NCBI RefSeq assembly: GCF_020497125.1
Contig: NC_059075.1
Location: forward strand, 27,626,003 to 27,690,002
From: Mauremys mutica
Lineage: Eukaryota; Chordata; Testudines; Geoemydidae
Reading direction: 5' to 3'
Length of the DNA: 64,000 nucleotides
The translations under genes and the position numbers were made by a program. Below the pieces are notes generated by a model that saw only the letters and a list, made by a program, of their open reading frames with translations, searched no databases and was not told where the DNA came from. Below, one piece after another: positions 25,601 through 36,401 of this stretch; position 1 is the first letter of the stretch, and each line of letters begins with the position of its first letter.

Positions 25601-26029
25601 TGGTCACAAAACAGGTGACCTAGTGGCAAAGGGCTCAGTATCCCTTTACTTTGCCAGCCACAGACTCAAGGTGGTAGGAGCAGCTTCAGAAGTAGCTCAA
25701 GCATGGACACTGGGATGCTGGTGATGCAATCTGAGTATTTTCTAAATATTTGAATAGACATTCTCTCCCTTGTGCTGGTTGGCTGCTTGGTCCAACTCCA
25801 CTCCTTCCCCCTCCCTCACAGAGTCTCCCCCTCCCCCTCTTCCCATTCCTCTTCTCACCTGCTCTGTCCCCTGCACTCTTCCCCGTCTTTCCATTTAACC
25901 TTTTCCCACCTAAGTCAACCCACCCAAAAAACAAACCAACAGGGAAAAAAATGGAAAGAAAAATCGTGGCACTAACATGCGGTTTGCCACCTCCCATTGT
26001 TCACTCTGCTTCCCTCTGTGCCAGTCTTA
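22601..26029. other. Unassigned DNA
   Basis: Mostly unique or very old sequence. A piece at about 24595-24725 ('caggaagttttcaagaatca') may be an ancient PLE-tail relic, but this is weak. The 114-codon frame at 23536-23880 and the C-rich frame at 25750-26029 have no recognised domain. Confidence 0.35.
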
Positions 26030-26168
26030 CCTATTTAGATGATAAGCTCTTTGGGCAGGGGCTATCTACCACAGTGTTTGTACAGCCCCGCGCACAGTGG
26101 GAGCCTGTTTTCAGTTGGTCCCCAGGCACTGCCACAATAAATATGACTATTATTAACAAAAATAAATG
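26030..26168 (+). repeat. CORE-SINE-like copy
   Basis: It contains 'gataagctctttgggcaggg', 'gtgtttgtacagccccgcgc' and an 'aataaatatgactattatt' end. The 5' part is missing. Confidence 0.6.
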
Positions 26169-26810
26169 ATCCCTTAGACATTCTAATTATTTTTTAAAGT
26201 AGTAATTCACTGATCTTCAGAGTCATGATTTTCCCATATTGATTTGAAGCACTGCTGCAAAATACTGTTTGATGGGAAATACATTCAAGTCCAACACACT
26301 GTTCCTCCATGACTGTTTTTATCTCTATTTACAGTGCTTCATTTCTGAAAAGCAAATAGTAAAGGGCAACATTTTCATAGTCCCTAAGTCCCATTAATGT
26401 TCAGTAAGACTCCAAAAGTCTCTTTTGGAATAGGGACTTAAGCTCCTAGGTTCAGATCCACAAAGGGACTTAGGCACCACTGCGATCCACAAACTCTCCC
26501 TCAGCTGCTGCCCTGCAAGCACCTAAGCTGACGCCGCACCTACATTTTTGCGTAAGAGTTGCCTACATTTCTGCCTCTGAGCATGTGCGCTGCTGCCTCA
26601 CTCTAGGTGTCTGCCTTCCTAAACTCCAGTAGGATCCTCAAAGCAGGGGAAGACAGGTGTTCCCCTACCGATCTTGCTGGACGGAACCAGTCTGGTAGGT
26701 AAGCCCAAGAGGAGGAGGTGGTGCCACCACATCTCTTTTAACTTTTAGCCCAGTTAGAGCACTCACCCATCGTCGGGCTATAGAGAGAGCACATGAGAAT
26801 GACTCTATAG

Positions 26811-27574
26811 CAGAGGTGGGCAAACTACGGCCCACGGGCCACATCCGGCCTGTGGGACCGTCCTGCCCGGCCCCCAAGCTCCTGGCCTGGGAGGCTAGCC
26901 CCTGGCCCCTCCCCCACTGTCTTCCCTCCCCCGCAGCCTCAGCTCGCCCCGCCGATGGTGCAATGCTCTGGGTGGCGAGGTTGTGAGCTCCTGGGGCAGC
27001 GCAGCTGCAGAGCCCTGCCTGACCCAGTCTCTGTGCTGCGTGGTGGTGGTGGCGGCGGCGTGGCTGTAGCACCAACCACCGGTGCTCCAGTCAGTGCGGT
27101 AAGGGGGCAGGGAGCAGGGAGAGGTTGGATAAAAGGCAGGGGAGTTTGGAGTGGTGGTCAGGGGACGGAGGTGTGGATGGTGGTCGAGGAGGAAACAGGG
27201 GGTTGAATGGGGGCACAGGTTCCGGGGGGCAGTCAAGAAGGAGGGGGGGGTTGGATGGGGCAGGGGGCAGTCAGGGGACAGGGAGAAGGGGGGGTTGGAT
27301 GGGGCAGGGGTTCCAGGGGGGCCATCAATAATGAGAGGATGGGTTGGATGGGGTGGCAAGGGTCTGGGAGTGGTCAGGGGCCAGGGGTGTGTGGATGGGG
27401 CAGGGTTCCCCAGGGGGCTGTCAGGGAACGGGGGGGGGCGGGGTTGGATGGGGCAGGAGTCAGGGGGGCGGGCAGGAGGTGGGGGCCAGGCCACGACCTC
27501 CTCCCCTAACCAGCCCTCCATACAATTTACAAAACCTGATGCGGCCCTCAGGCCAAAAAGTTTGCCCACCCCTG
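26811..27574. mobile_element. hAT-type element with perfect 8-bp target duplication
   Basis: The left terminus is cagaggtgggcaaactacgg. The right, reverse complemented, is caggggtgggcaaacttttt. The flanking 8-mers CTCTATAG at 26803-26810 and 27575-27582 are identical, as expected for hAT insertion. The 764-bp interior is filled by a G-rich minisatellite and carries no transposase, so the copy is non-autonomous. Several long frames on both strands (26665-27700) come from the repetitive, stop-poor interior. Confidence 0.8.
27100..27490 (+). repeat. G-rich minisatellite inside the hAT element
   Basis: Imperfect tandem units carry 'ggttggatggggcagggg' followed by 'cagtcagggg'-type segments, spaced about 50-65 bases apart. 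The plus strand holds many runs of three or more G, so it could form G-quadruplexes. The opposite strand is C-rich and stop-poor, which explains the spurious 224-codon frame. Confidence 0.75.
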
Positions 27575-27860
27575 CTCTATAGCCTTATGGTTAGGGTGAG
27601 CATTCACCTGGGATGTAGGAGATCCAGGGTCCAGTCCCCCTGCTCCAATGATTCTTTAATTACTTGTCCAACATGGAACAGCATCAACAGGAGAAATTGA
27701 GGAAGCTGCACATCAGAATATCCCATAGCTTACTGATTAGAGCCTTCTCCTGAGCAGTAGGAGAGCCTCCTGTGCAGATCCTTTCTCCCCCTGTGGCAGA
27801 GGGGGAAATTGAACCTGGCTCTCCCACATCCTGGATGAGTGCTCTAACCACTGGTGATGA

Positions 27861-30009
27861 TCTTTTTAACCACTCAACCCACCAGGATTTGCAAACCTAT
27901 CAATGTGAACTCTGAAATCACAAAAACTTGGCTAGTTCAATATTACGAATCTCAAGTGTTAAAAATCATGAGCGAGTCTCCAAAAAAACATGAGATTATT
28001 TTTAAAGCAATGAGATTTAAAATAATAAATGTTGATGTTCTTTTTTATTTGTCTTCTGGGATTTTGAGCATTTAGGGCTCATGTTATCATATTTTTCCCC
28101 ACAACTAGGAGAGCTAGAAACATGCATAAAAGAAAGGAAAGCTGAGATGCTCATATAAAACATCATGACTCCAGGAACTGGGGCTTTAAAAAAGACCATA
28201 TATTATAAGCATTAGCAACACCGTTTGCTTCAGGTTCATACATGGAAAGAAAGATTTGTGCAGAATATTTTAGATACTGAAAACTTTAAACAAAACAGGA
28301 AGCAGAAATTTTTGCTCCATGTGTATAGATGTGCATTTTTAGCGCCTGATGTTCCAAGGCATCATTCCCGTGCTTATAAGTAGCTTCCAAAATCTCTCTT
28401 CCCACAAGAACCCAATCAAAGTTTAAACACACATGCATAGGCAATGTGTACAGGTTAACAAAACTATGCTGACTTTGCTCCAAAACTTAAAGCAAAATTA
28501 TGGGAACCAATCAGAAAGGTCCTTGGAGCCCACCCAAACCTGACAATGTTGCCTTGACTCTGATCTGACTCGGACTAGGGTAAATCGGGATTAACTCTGC
28601 TGAAGTTCAGGAAGTTATCTTGTGTGGTACCAGCATCCGACCCACAGCAGTAGTAGGGCTTTTTTTTATCAGATTTATTATGTTAGGTTTGTTTTGTTGT
28701 TGTTGAGTTTTGTTTTGGTGTTTTTCCTATCTGAACTCTCCATAAGTTAATGATGAAATGCAGTCAATCATCCTGCAGCTCAGTGCAACACAGGGACAAT
28801 TCACAAATGGAAAAGCCTCATTTAAAATATGCTGGTTAAGGTCTTGCAGCTCCTGTGTTGCGCTGGGAGTGCACAGTTTCAAATTAAGTTTTGAAGATTC
28901 CACACAATAAAGCTGGCATCATCATGTTTACTGCTTTCCTTTGCTGAGGCTTTGTGCTTACTACTGCATTTCAGAGCATGCCTTGTGGTTTTAGTCCTGT
29001 CTCTGAACCATGAACGTGGACTGTCAGGCATTTTCCACATGCGGCGCTGGTGAGTGCAAGAAGCTGAGAATCGAAGGATATTTATTTTCTCAGGAAACAC
29101 CAAGCTTTACTTCAGGCTTTTATACAGAAGAGCTGACTATTGTGCTCCTACTGCACATTTCCAGAGGCTGCTGCCAATTTGTTTCATACTTTTGAAGTAG
29201 GTTTAAAAGACTATGCTTGAAAGAAATACATTATGTTTTCCTAAAGGTCCTCAATAAGAATTCATAGCAACAAAAGAAACAAGACTTGACTGAGCATGGT
29301 TTATTTTTCTGACTTGAACAATCTCTGTGTCCTTTACCACAAAAAGGGGCATTTTTATGGTGCAAAGTCAAATGCCCCAATCCTGAAAGCAGATCAGTGT
29401 GATTGGATCCTTGCACCCGTGGGCTCTGCTCAGGCATAAGGCTCTGCCCTTATGGAACAGGTTGCAGGATTGGCGCTTAAAATGGGCAGTTATAAACTGA
29501 GTCTGTTTCAATCCAATTAGTTATATCCAGGGCATTGTGTGTGGTCTGAGACCCATTTAACGTGTGATATCGTATGTAGTATTGATTCTGTGACTTGGCT
29601 CAATCTTATATTCAGATTCATTGATGAAAATGATAGCATTAAGCAGCATTGCCAACCCAACATGTTCATAAATCACCAATTCCTCCAAAAATCTGGGAGA
29701 TTTTGTAACGAGGCAGCAGAAATCTATGTGAACAATGACATATTTACAGATTTGTGTTCCAGTAGATAAACTCATTTAATTCCATACATAGTAATATTTT
29801 TAGGTATAAAGCCATCTCTCAAAAGAACTCTGACACAAACGCAAAGCAGGGCCACCACAACTTGAATACAAACAAAGCTTTGTGACTGTCAATCATATTT
29901 ATGTTCATACTATGCATTAACTTTTGAACTTTTATAATAATATACTTTGAGGTCCTTTGATGAAAAGGGGTTCTAGAAGTGGAAAGCAATTACAAATATT
30001 AATTAAGTC
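27861..30009. other. Unassigned DNA
   Basis: No confident feature. Short frames (27854-28075, 28879-29195, 29539-29775) lack domains. Confidence 0.4.
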
Positions 30010-30165
30010 TCACAAATGCTCTGTGAAATTGGTAAGTATCAATATACCTATTTTACAGATGAAGAAATGAAGGCACTGAGACAAAAGTAACTCATACAAG
30101 GCCATAGAGAAAGTCGTGGGGAATCCCAATTTTCTTGATCTGGCTATAGGATGTTCTCTCCCCTA
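30010..30165 (-). repeat. MIR-like fragment
   Basis: 'acctattttacagatgaaga' and 'aggcactgagacaaaagtaa' match the antisense MIR core. The copy is divergent. Confidence 0.55.
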
Positions 30166-31068
30166 TTCTTTGTAACTTCATTTTCATAACACCAATACAA
30201 ATCAAATACTCCTTTCAGTGAACCCTGGAGATTGTTATATTCCTCAGGTTGGTAAGCCATGCAGTCTTTGGTTTTGGGTTAATGGTATTTCTTTACCGAT
30301 GTTTACCAGATATAATAGTTCTTTCAGCTTTGTGTGTTATGAATCCTTCTCAGCCCTTCTATAAACCCTCGTGGCCCCTATGCTGTGCTGCCTCTCTTTA
30401 GTACTTGGTGTGATCTCTTCTCCCATTTTCCTCTCCATACCTTTTTTCATACTCCAGCTGTGTATCACTCCAAGCACATAACAATCACCCGCCAACAGTC
30501 ATTCTGCCTGATGTGTTGCAGTCTTCAGCGGCTTCTATATTGTGGCAGGAAGTGTTGGTGTTCTCCTAGAATGCCAGACCACTGGGACACCCCAATGGAA
30601 GGTCAGTGCTAGAAAGTGAGAAAAGAGCTGCATAGGCAGCACCGGTCTTGCATTTGGCTATGCTCAGGGGGCTCGAGCTTTGCTTTCCCTGCTAAACCAT
30701 GGTGAGTTGTTATCGTTAATTAACTATGGGTTAACTCACACATATTAGCCATCCTGCTGTAAAATTCTAATGGAGGCAAAGCACCACAGTTTTACCACAA
30801 GGTCAACAAGGCAAGGTCAATCCCAGGCATGGTCAATCCCAGGCAGGCGGTTTAATGCTGACCTCGCCCAGCTACCTCAGAGTGAAATCTGCAGGTACCT
30901 TGTCTCCAATAGGGTTTTACAGCAAGATGACTACCACACCTTCATTATCTCACTGTAAAAAAACCTTTTTTTTAGAAGCAAAGAAATAATCTAAGAAATG
31001 AGACAAGATTGGGTGAGTCAGAGGATTAAGAATGAGATGGGCTTTCACATCTAGGTGGGCACATAGGC
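30166..31068. other. Unassigned DNA
   Basis: Nothing was recognised except a short duplication, 'caaggtcaatcccaggca' / 'atggtcaatcccaggca', at about 30812-30846. Confidence 0.4.
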
Positions 31069-31355
31069 GCAGACTGATGAGAAAAAAATGTCATGGGGAA
31101 AAAATTGTGAGTGCTCAGCACCCACCGGCAGCCCTGCCAATCAGTTCCTCGGTGTTCAGCGGTGTGCAGGAAGCTCTGGGAAGGGCAGGGAGTAGGGGCA
31201 GGAAAAAGCAGAGGGTGGGGTGCACTCAGGGGAGAGGGTGAAATGGGGCGGGAAGAAGCGGGGAAGGGGTGGAATGGGGGAAGAAAGAGGTGGAGTGGGG
31301 AGGGGATGAGAGCAGGGCCTGGGACTGAGCAGGGGTTGAGCGCACCTATGGGTGG
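31069..31355. mobile_element. Small TIR-like element, purine-rich interior
   Basis: The left end 'cataggcgcagac' matches the reverse complement of the right end ('cataggtgcgctc'). The interior 31180-31330 is a G/A-rich array ('ggaagaagcggggaaggggt') that gives long open frames on both strands without any domain. The superfamily is not determined. Confidence 0.45.
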
Positions 31356-31597
31356 GCAGTTCAAATCCAGCCACTGGCGGCAGTGGCTGGAAGTTTAAAC
31401 AATCCAATAAGTGTTTTGTGACCTACATGAATTGAGTTTGTTGGTCCAATTAAAAAACTCACCACAATATTTGGCAGCATTAGCAAGGAGACCCAGGACC
31501 ACTCTCCAGAGAAGTGTTCCCTTCAGGTCAGCATTGTGGCAGATTGGTGTGTCAGTTTGGGGATATGCCTCCTCTGTGGATAAAGAAACAGTTTCAG

Positions 31598-31902
31598 GGT
31601 TAGATCGACAAAGGGACTTTTAGGCACCCTGCCACCTAGTAGAATCCACTGCCTCAAGTTAGGCACCCAGGCATGGGGAGAGTTAGGCACCTAAGAATGG
31701 GATTCACAGAAGTCAGCACACTGAGCAGGGAGCCACCTAAACTAGCCAATAGGAAATGCCAAGAAGAGGGGGAGGGCCTAAACCCTGCCCCTGCAGAGAG
31801 TTAGGTGCCTAATTCTGGGCCAGAGGGAGGCACCTTGCTCCCCTTGAGATTCAGAGCTGGGAACCTTCTCCTAGATTTAGACACCCACATCACTTTGTGG
31901 AT
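31598..31902. mobile_element. TIR element with 'ttaggcacct' repeats
   Basis: The left terminus 'agatcgacaaagggac' pairs with the right terminus 'cactttgtggatct' in inverted orientation. The interior repeats the word 'ttaggcacc' or 'ttaggtgcc' several times. It is an inverted relative of the right part of 34347-35233 ('gatacctaactctcccactg'). Confidence 0.55.
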
Positions 31903-31903
31903 C

Positions 31904-32300
31904 TACATAAGAGCAGCCATACTGGGTCAGACCAATGGTCCATCCAACTCAGTGTCTTGTCTTCTTACAATGGCCAGTGCCAGGTGCTTCAGAGGTAATG
32001 AACAGAACAGGTGATCATCAAGTGACCCATCCCCTGTCACCCATTCCCAGCTTCTGGCAAACGGAGGTTAGGGACACTTCAGAGCATGGTTTTGCATTCC
32101 TGCCCATCCTGGCTAATAGCCATTGATGGACCTATCCTCCATGAATTTATCTAGTTCTTTTTTAACCCTGTTATAGCCTTGGCCTTCACAACATCCTCTG
32201 GCAAAGAGCTCCACAGTTCATGTGATGTGTGAAGAAACACTTCCTTTTGTTTGTTTTAAACCTGCTGCCTATCTAGCCCTCAGTCTCCAGGGTTTTCAAT
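31904..32300 (-). mobile_element. CR1 LINE 3' fragment
   Basis: The inverted CR1 end starts 'ataagagcagccatactggg' and 'tcagaccaatggtccatcca'. It extends about 400 bases into the 3' coding region ('agagctccacagttcatgtg', 'tttgttttaaacctgctgcc'). Frames across it on the plus strand are shadows. Confidence 0.85.
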
Positions 32301-32844
32301 CCAGTTCTATTTATACTCAGGAAATTCTCACACATACAGTTTAAGAATTAAAAAACCTCAAGAACACTGGCTGCAGGTTAAAGGATCATAAATGTATTTC
32401 ATAGAAAATTCAACAAAACATTTGGTCAGTGTTATCCACTTGTGCTTTCATGGAAAGAGACAGTGAACTGGTGCTAAAGGACAAAGTATAATTGACCAAA
32501 GGAGCAAAGGTGGGTTCTGCTCAGTGCCACTGACTGAGATTAAATAGTCCCAAATGATCTGGCCATCAAGATGTCTTTTATTCTGCCTCATATAATCAGA
32601 AGAATTTAGCAGCTCCTTTCAGACATTCACAAATCCTGTACTTCTCTGTCACGAAGTCTTAAATTACACTTACAAGGCAATTAGTGATCATCAGCTCTGG
32701 AGTGCCCTGATGAGATAATCGTTTTAAAAGGGTCATCCATTTAACATTGTTACTTGAATGGTTGTGACTCGCTACATGTCAGCATAATTGATGTACTGTC
32801 ACTGTAATAGTTAAGAAGCAGCAAAGAATCTAGCTCCACCATAG
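32301..32844. other. Unassigned DNA
   Basis: No recognisable feature before the PLE copy. Confidence 0.4.
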
Positions 32845-33360
32845 TACCATAGTAACTCTAGCTCAGGAACCAATCCATGCAACAAACCTCGATGCCAACT
32901 CTGCCCACATATCTACACCAGCGACACCATCACAGGACCTAACCAGATCAGCCACACCATCACCGGTTCATTCACCTGCACGTCCACCAATGTAATACAT
33001 GCCATCATATGCCAGCAATGCCCCTCTGCTATGTACATCGGCCAAACTGGACAGTCTCTAAGGAAAAGGATAAATGGACACAAATCAGATATTAGGAATG
33101 GCAATATACAGAAACCTATAGGAGAACACTTCAACCTCCCTGGCCACACAATAGCAGATCTTAAGGTGGCCATCCTGCAGCAAAAAAACTTCAGGACCAG
33201 ACTTCAAAGAGAAACTGCTGAGCTCCAGTTCATCTGCAAATTTGACACCATCAACTCAGGATTAAACAAAGTCTGTGAATGGCTTGCCAATTACAGAACC
33301 AGTTTCTCCTCCCTTGGTTTTCACTCAACTGCTAGAACAGGGCCTCATCCTCCCTGATTG
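32845..33360 (+). pseudogene. PLE GIY-YIG endonuclease domain (truncated)
   Basis: An open frame of 171 codons runs from just after a TAG (32842-32844) to a TGA (33358-33360). It encodes the C-terminal part of a PLE polyprotein. A CQLC zinc-ribbon-like pair lies near residue 16, and a second pair, CQQC, just before the endonuclease core. The core includes MYIGQTGQSLRKRINGHKSD (from 33031), with the YIG triad, the conserved Arg of the LRKR region and a downstream His. A terminal 'RETAELQFICKFDT' region, typical of PLE endonucleases, follows. In living PLEs this domain nicks target DNA to prime reverse transcription. Here the reverse transcriptase domain is missing and there is no credible start, so the copy is dead although the endonuclease reading frame is intact. 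Confidence 0.75.
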
Positions 33361-33436
33361 AACTAACCTCATTATCTCTAGCTTGCTTCTTGCTTGCCTA
33401 TATAAACCTGCCCCTGGAAATTTCCACTACTTGCAT

Positions 33437-33475
33437 CCGAAGAAGTGGGTATTCACCCACGAAAGCTAATGCTGC
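33437..33475 (+). ncRNA. Hammerhead-ribozyme-like motif (degraded) in PLE tail
   Basis: The order is a core-like CCGAAGA (33437-33443, where an active core is CUGAUGA), a stem II of GTGGG (33445-33449) and CCCAC (33456-33460), GAAA (33461-33464), and a 3-bp stem III AGC/GCT around the loop TAAT. The base after stem III is G, which an active hammerhead does not allow. With the core changes, this copy should be inactive. Hammerheads in PLEs are known from the literature. The call here is by eye. Confidence 0.45.
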
Positions 33476-33565
33476 AAAACGTCTGTTAGTCTATAAGGTG
33501 CCACAGGATTCTTTGCTGCTTCTACAGAACCAGACTAACACGGCTACCCCTCTGATACTTGTAAT

Positions 33566-33928
33566 AGTTAAGTTTATTGGAATAAGCAGTATAATTGATG
33601 TATTATTACTTTAATTCTTCTTCATTATGGAGCTTAAGGTGCATAGGAAGTTAAATGGAGTAACTGAAGAATTGGAATTTATTAAGTGGATCAGGAATTT
33701 AGAGTACATACACCTGGGAATGGGGGCAGTGCATACCTTTGAGAGGCAAGTAGAGAAAGGCTGCCACAGAAAAGTGCCGGTTTTTATTTTGCTGCTGGCT
33801 ATCTGAAATATGGCTACAGTGGTATATAAATTGGCCTTCTAACACGTTTGTTCCATCTCATGTCAGTTCACAACCCTCCTATCTATCCATCCTAGGTACT
33901 TATATGGCCACCATTACCACAGTATCTG
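33566..33928. other. Unassigned DNA
   Basis: No recognisable feature. Confidence 0.4.
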
Positions 33929-34247
33929 AGGCCCGGATCCACAAAGGACTTAAGATACCTAAACCCCCAGTTTAGGTGCTACTATAAGCCACAAAACTGC
34001 TGCTCAGTTGCCACCTAACCCAGTAGGTGCCTAAATTTTCCCTGTAAAAGTTCCCCAGGTGCCTGCCTCAGGGCATGCACACAACTTCGCATTCTAGGCA
34101 TCTGGGTGCCTACCTCACACCTAAGCCCAAATTGATCCTCAAGCCAGGTGAAGATAGGTGGAGGTCTCCTATCTTGCCTGCAGGGCCCAATCTGGTAGGA
34201 GTGCTCTGAACTCCCCCACAATCCACCTTTTGTAGATCCAGGCCTGC
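33929..34247. mobile_element. TIR element, 'gatccacaaagg' termini
   Basis: The left end 'ggcccggatccacaaagga' matches the inverted right end 'ccttttgtagatccaggcc'. The interior repeats 'aggtgcct'-type words. It resembles the left part of 26450-26800, including 'gatcctcaagccaggtgaag' and 'ctatcttgcctgcagggccc'. Confidence 0.6.
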
Positions 34248-34254
34248 GCACCCC

Positions 34255-35300
34255 TTTAATGTATTATCTTCACAACGCTCCTGCAAGGTAGGAAATTGCT
34301 ATAATCCCCATTCCACAGATGGCAAAGTGAGGGACAGAAAGACACGGGGCTACATTCACAATGGGAATTTAGGTGCATAAAGTGGCAGTTAGGCACCTAA
34401 ATCCAACATTTCAGCATCTGGGCATGCTCACAGCTGCCTACGTCCTCACACCACTCAGCACCTAACTCAAGTCTAAACCCCAGCAAGATTCACATTGCCC
34501 TGCTTATCTTGTTTTGGGAGCCGATTTAGTAGGGATGCTGAGAGATTGCTTTAGAGCACATCATCTGGCTCAGGCCCCATGGAAAAGGGAGGAATAGAGA
34601 TTTGAACCTGGGTCTCTCACCTCCCAGGTATGTGACTCTATAGCCCAGTGATAGTTAAGGCAATCTCACACATGGAATATTTGATTACTTAGCCACACTG
34701 GAACAGCTCCAACAGGAGAAAGTGAATGACCTTGGCCCTGGAATATCCTATAGCCCTGTGGGTAGGTCACTCAGGTATGATACCTGGGTTCAAGTCCCTG
34801 ATCTGCATCATACAGAGTAGGGATTTGAACCTGGGTCTTCCATATTTTGGGCATGTGCTCTAACTATGGGGTTGTTGGGGACAGGCAGTGGTGACACTTC
34901 CCTCCCGCTTGCTGATCACAAAAACTGACTAACTTGGCTTAAGCTCATAGTTCCAGAAAAGGGTTCATAGCTGTGAATCCCCAGTGGAGGGAGGTGCCTA
35001 ACTCCCTTTGAGGGATGAGGCTTAGGCCCCACCTCTCTCCTCCCTACCTCTCTCCTCAGCATTTCTATAGGCTGGTTTAGGCAGCTCCCCACTCAGCCTG
35101 CTCATTTCTGTGAATCCCATTCCAAGATACCTAACTCTCCCACTGCATTCTATAGGTAGACTGGGCATCTAACTTGGGGTTGGACTTCACAAGGTGGCAG
35201 GGCACTTAAGTCCACCCTGTGAATCTAGCCCTAAGCAACTGTCTTAAGGTCATATAGGAAGTCTGAGGTAGGGAACCCCCACCCCCAGACTAGTGGATTA
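34255..35300 (-). repeat. MIR-like SINE split by a TIR element
   Basis: The left part (34255-34346) has 'taatccccattccacagatg'. The right part (35234-35300) resumes 'taagcaactgtcttaaggtc'. The two join into a MIR antisense core if the element at 34347-35233 is removed. Confidence 0.55.
34347..35233. mobile_element. TIR element with several tRNA-like modules
   Basis: The left end is gggctacattcacaatggg. The inverted right end is gggctagattcacagggtgg, so the termini match over about 15 of 19 bases. Inside are three tRNA-like modules: 34600-34665 (minus, B-box-like 'ggttcaaatc'), 34748-34810 (plus, A-box-like 'tgggtaggtcactc' and B-box-like 'ggttcaagtcc') and 34815-34870 (minus, 'ggttcaaatccc'). 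Lengths and spacing between A- and B-like boxes are tRNA-like, but acceptor stems are not kept, so these are not tRNA genes. Confidence 0.55.
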
Positions 35301-36401
35301 ACCCCTGGACAATCCTTCCTCTTTAGCACTACCTGCCTTTTCTTCAAGTCAAACTTCAAACAAACCTGAAACTTAGGAGTGAAATTTGGTTGCAACCACC
35401 AAGTTTTGTCTGGTTTAGCATAAAAGCCATCAAACCGCCATGAATTGCGAATTCTGGCACTCAATAGGGACTCAAAGGGGTTTGCTAGGAAATATGACCC
35501 TGTTTCTAGGATGCTGGTGAAAACTTGTCTAACTGGACTCAGTTTTTGGTTTGTAACAAATCCTCCAACCTGGGAACTTTTTATTATAAAATATTTGCCC
35601 AATTCTAACTTTTACACATTTGTAACTAACTCAATTTTTGGAATCATGTTCATATTAATCAAAAATGGCACAGACAGCCTGGGAATATTAAAAAATAAAA
35701 ATAAAAAAGACTCCTCCATCTGCCACTAGAGAAAGTATTTGGTGTGGGGGGAGAGAAAGAGAGAGAATGAGAATTTCTGTGTATGCCTGTACTAAAAATT
35801 CACAACATCCAAGCCATAGGAACATCTTGGCTTAACTATACTACTAGGTCACCCAGAGATCTACTGTAAAACATTCCAAAATATGAGTGGTTACAATATG
35901 ATAAAACTGTCAGTAAAAAGTATAATTTCTGCAGTCTAGATTTCATCTTGTTTTGTTTAGAAATGCAGGCTTTTCCAAAAGACTCTTATTGGAAGAGACA
36001 ACACTGTCATGGAAGATTTGAGTGGCAGCAAAGAACAATAGGAAGACAGGAAGCAAAAAAGGAAGCTTCTTGACAGAGATGAAAGACTTCCAAACTAATC
36101 ATCTCCTGTTGCTGACGTCCGTCTGCCCGTACTTTCCTGACTTTCATCCAGTCAGAACAGGGTGGAGATGGTCCTCTTGTCACTCGCTATTCTCTGCATC
36201 AAGTCTTTCCAGGTCCATTAGAAGGTGAGCAGAGCAGAGCATACGCAGAAAGAGCACTTTGGTCAATGTGTTGAGAGAAAAGGGTCCCTCTTGAATGAGT
36301 GATTTGTTTAACAAAATGGCTTGTATCAAATATGTAATGGCCTTGCTTGTGTAGGTAAGGATTTGTGCAGACTGGTTTAGGATGCTGAGTGGCATCTGCC
36401 T
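35301..36401. other. Unassigned DNA
   Basis: A purine-rich patch (gagagaaagagagagaatg) lies at about 35750-35770. The 123-codon minus frame (35231-35602) and the 68-codon plus frame at 36022 have no domain. A possible splice donor, 'aaggtgagc', near 36221 lacks other exon signs. Confidence 0.4.

Larger units (their letters stand above)
26450..27860. mobile_element. Composite element with tRNA-like modules, split by hAT
   Basis: The left end 'cagatccacaaagggactta' matches the ends of elements at 31598-31902 and 33929-34247. The interior resembles 34347-35233: 'cccagttagagcactcaccc' near 26749, 'ttaattacttgtccaacatg' and 'aacaggagaaattgaggaag' after the hAT. tRNA-like modules sit at 27583-27650 (plus; A-box-like tggttagggtgagc, B-box-like ggtccagtccc), 27723-27785 (plus, weaker) and 27805-27860 (minus; B-box-like ggttcaattt). 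The right terminus is uncertain. The hAT at 26811-27574 lies inside. Confidence 0.5.
32845..33565 (+). mobile_element. Penelope-like element, 5'-truncated copy
   Basis: A 5'-truncated PLE copy comprises the C-terminal GIY-YIG endonuclease frame (to 33360) and a tail of about 200 bases. The tail has a hammerhead-like core at 33437-33475 and ends 'cagactaacacggctacccc' and 'tctgatact'. The same tail family appears, inverted, at 54977-55210. The reverse transcriptase part is absent. Confidence 0.75.

Noticed and set aside
26895..27569. 224-codon minus-strand frame, proline-rich
   Set aside because: It is the C-rich complement of the G-rich minisatellite inside a hAT element. Low-complexity and stop-poor, without a domain.
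27583..27650. tRNA gene
   Set aside because: A- and B-box-like words are present but the acceptor and other stems do not pair. It is a module of an interspersed element.
36022..36228. Possible host exon ending in a splice-donor-like aaggtgagc
   Set aside because: No recognisable protein, no acceptor signal that I can defend, and no neighbouring exons.
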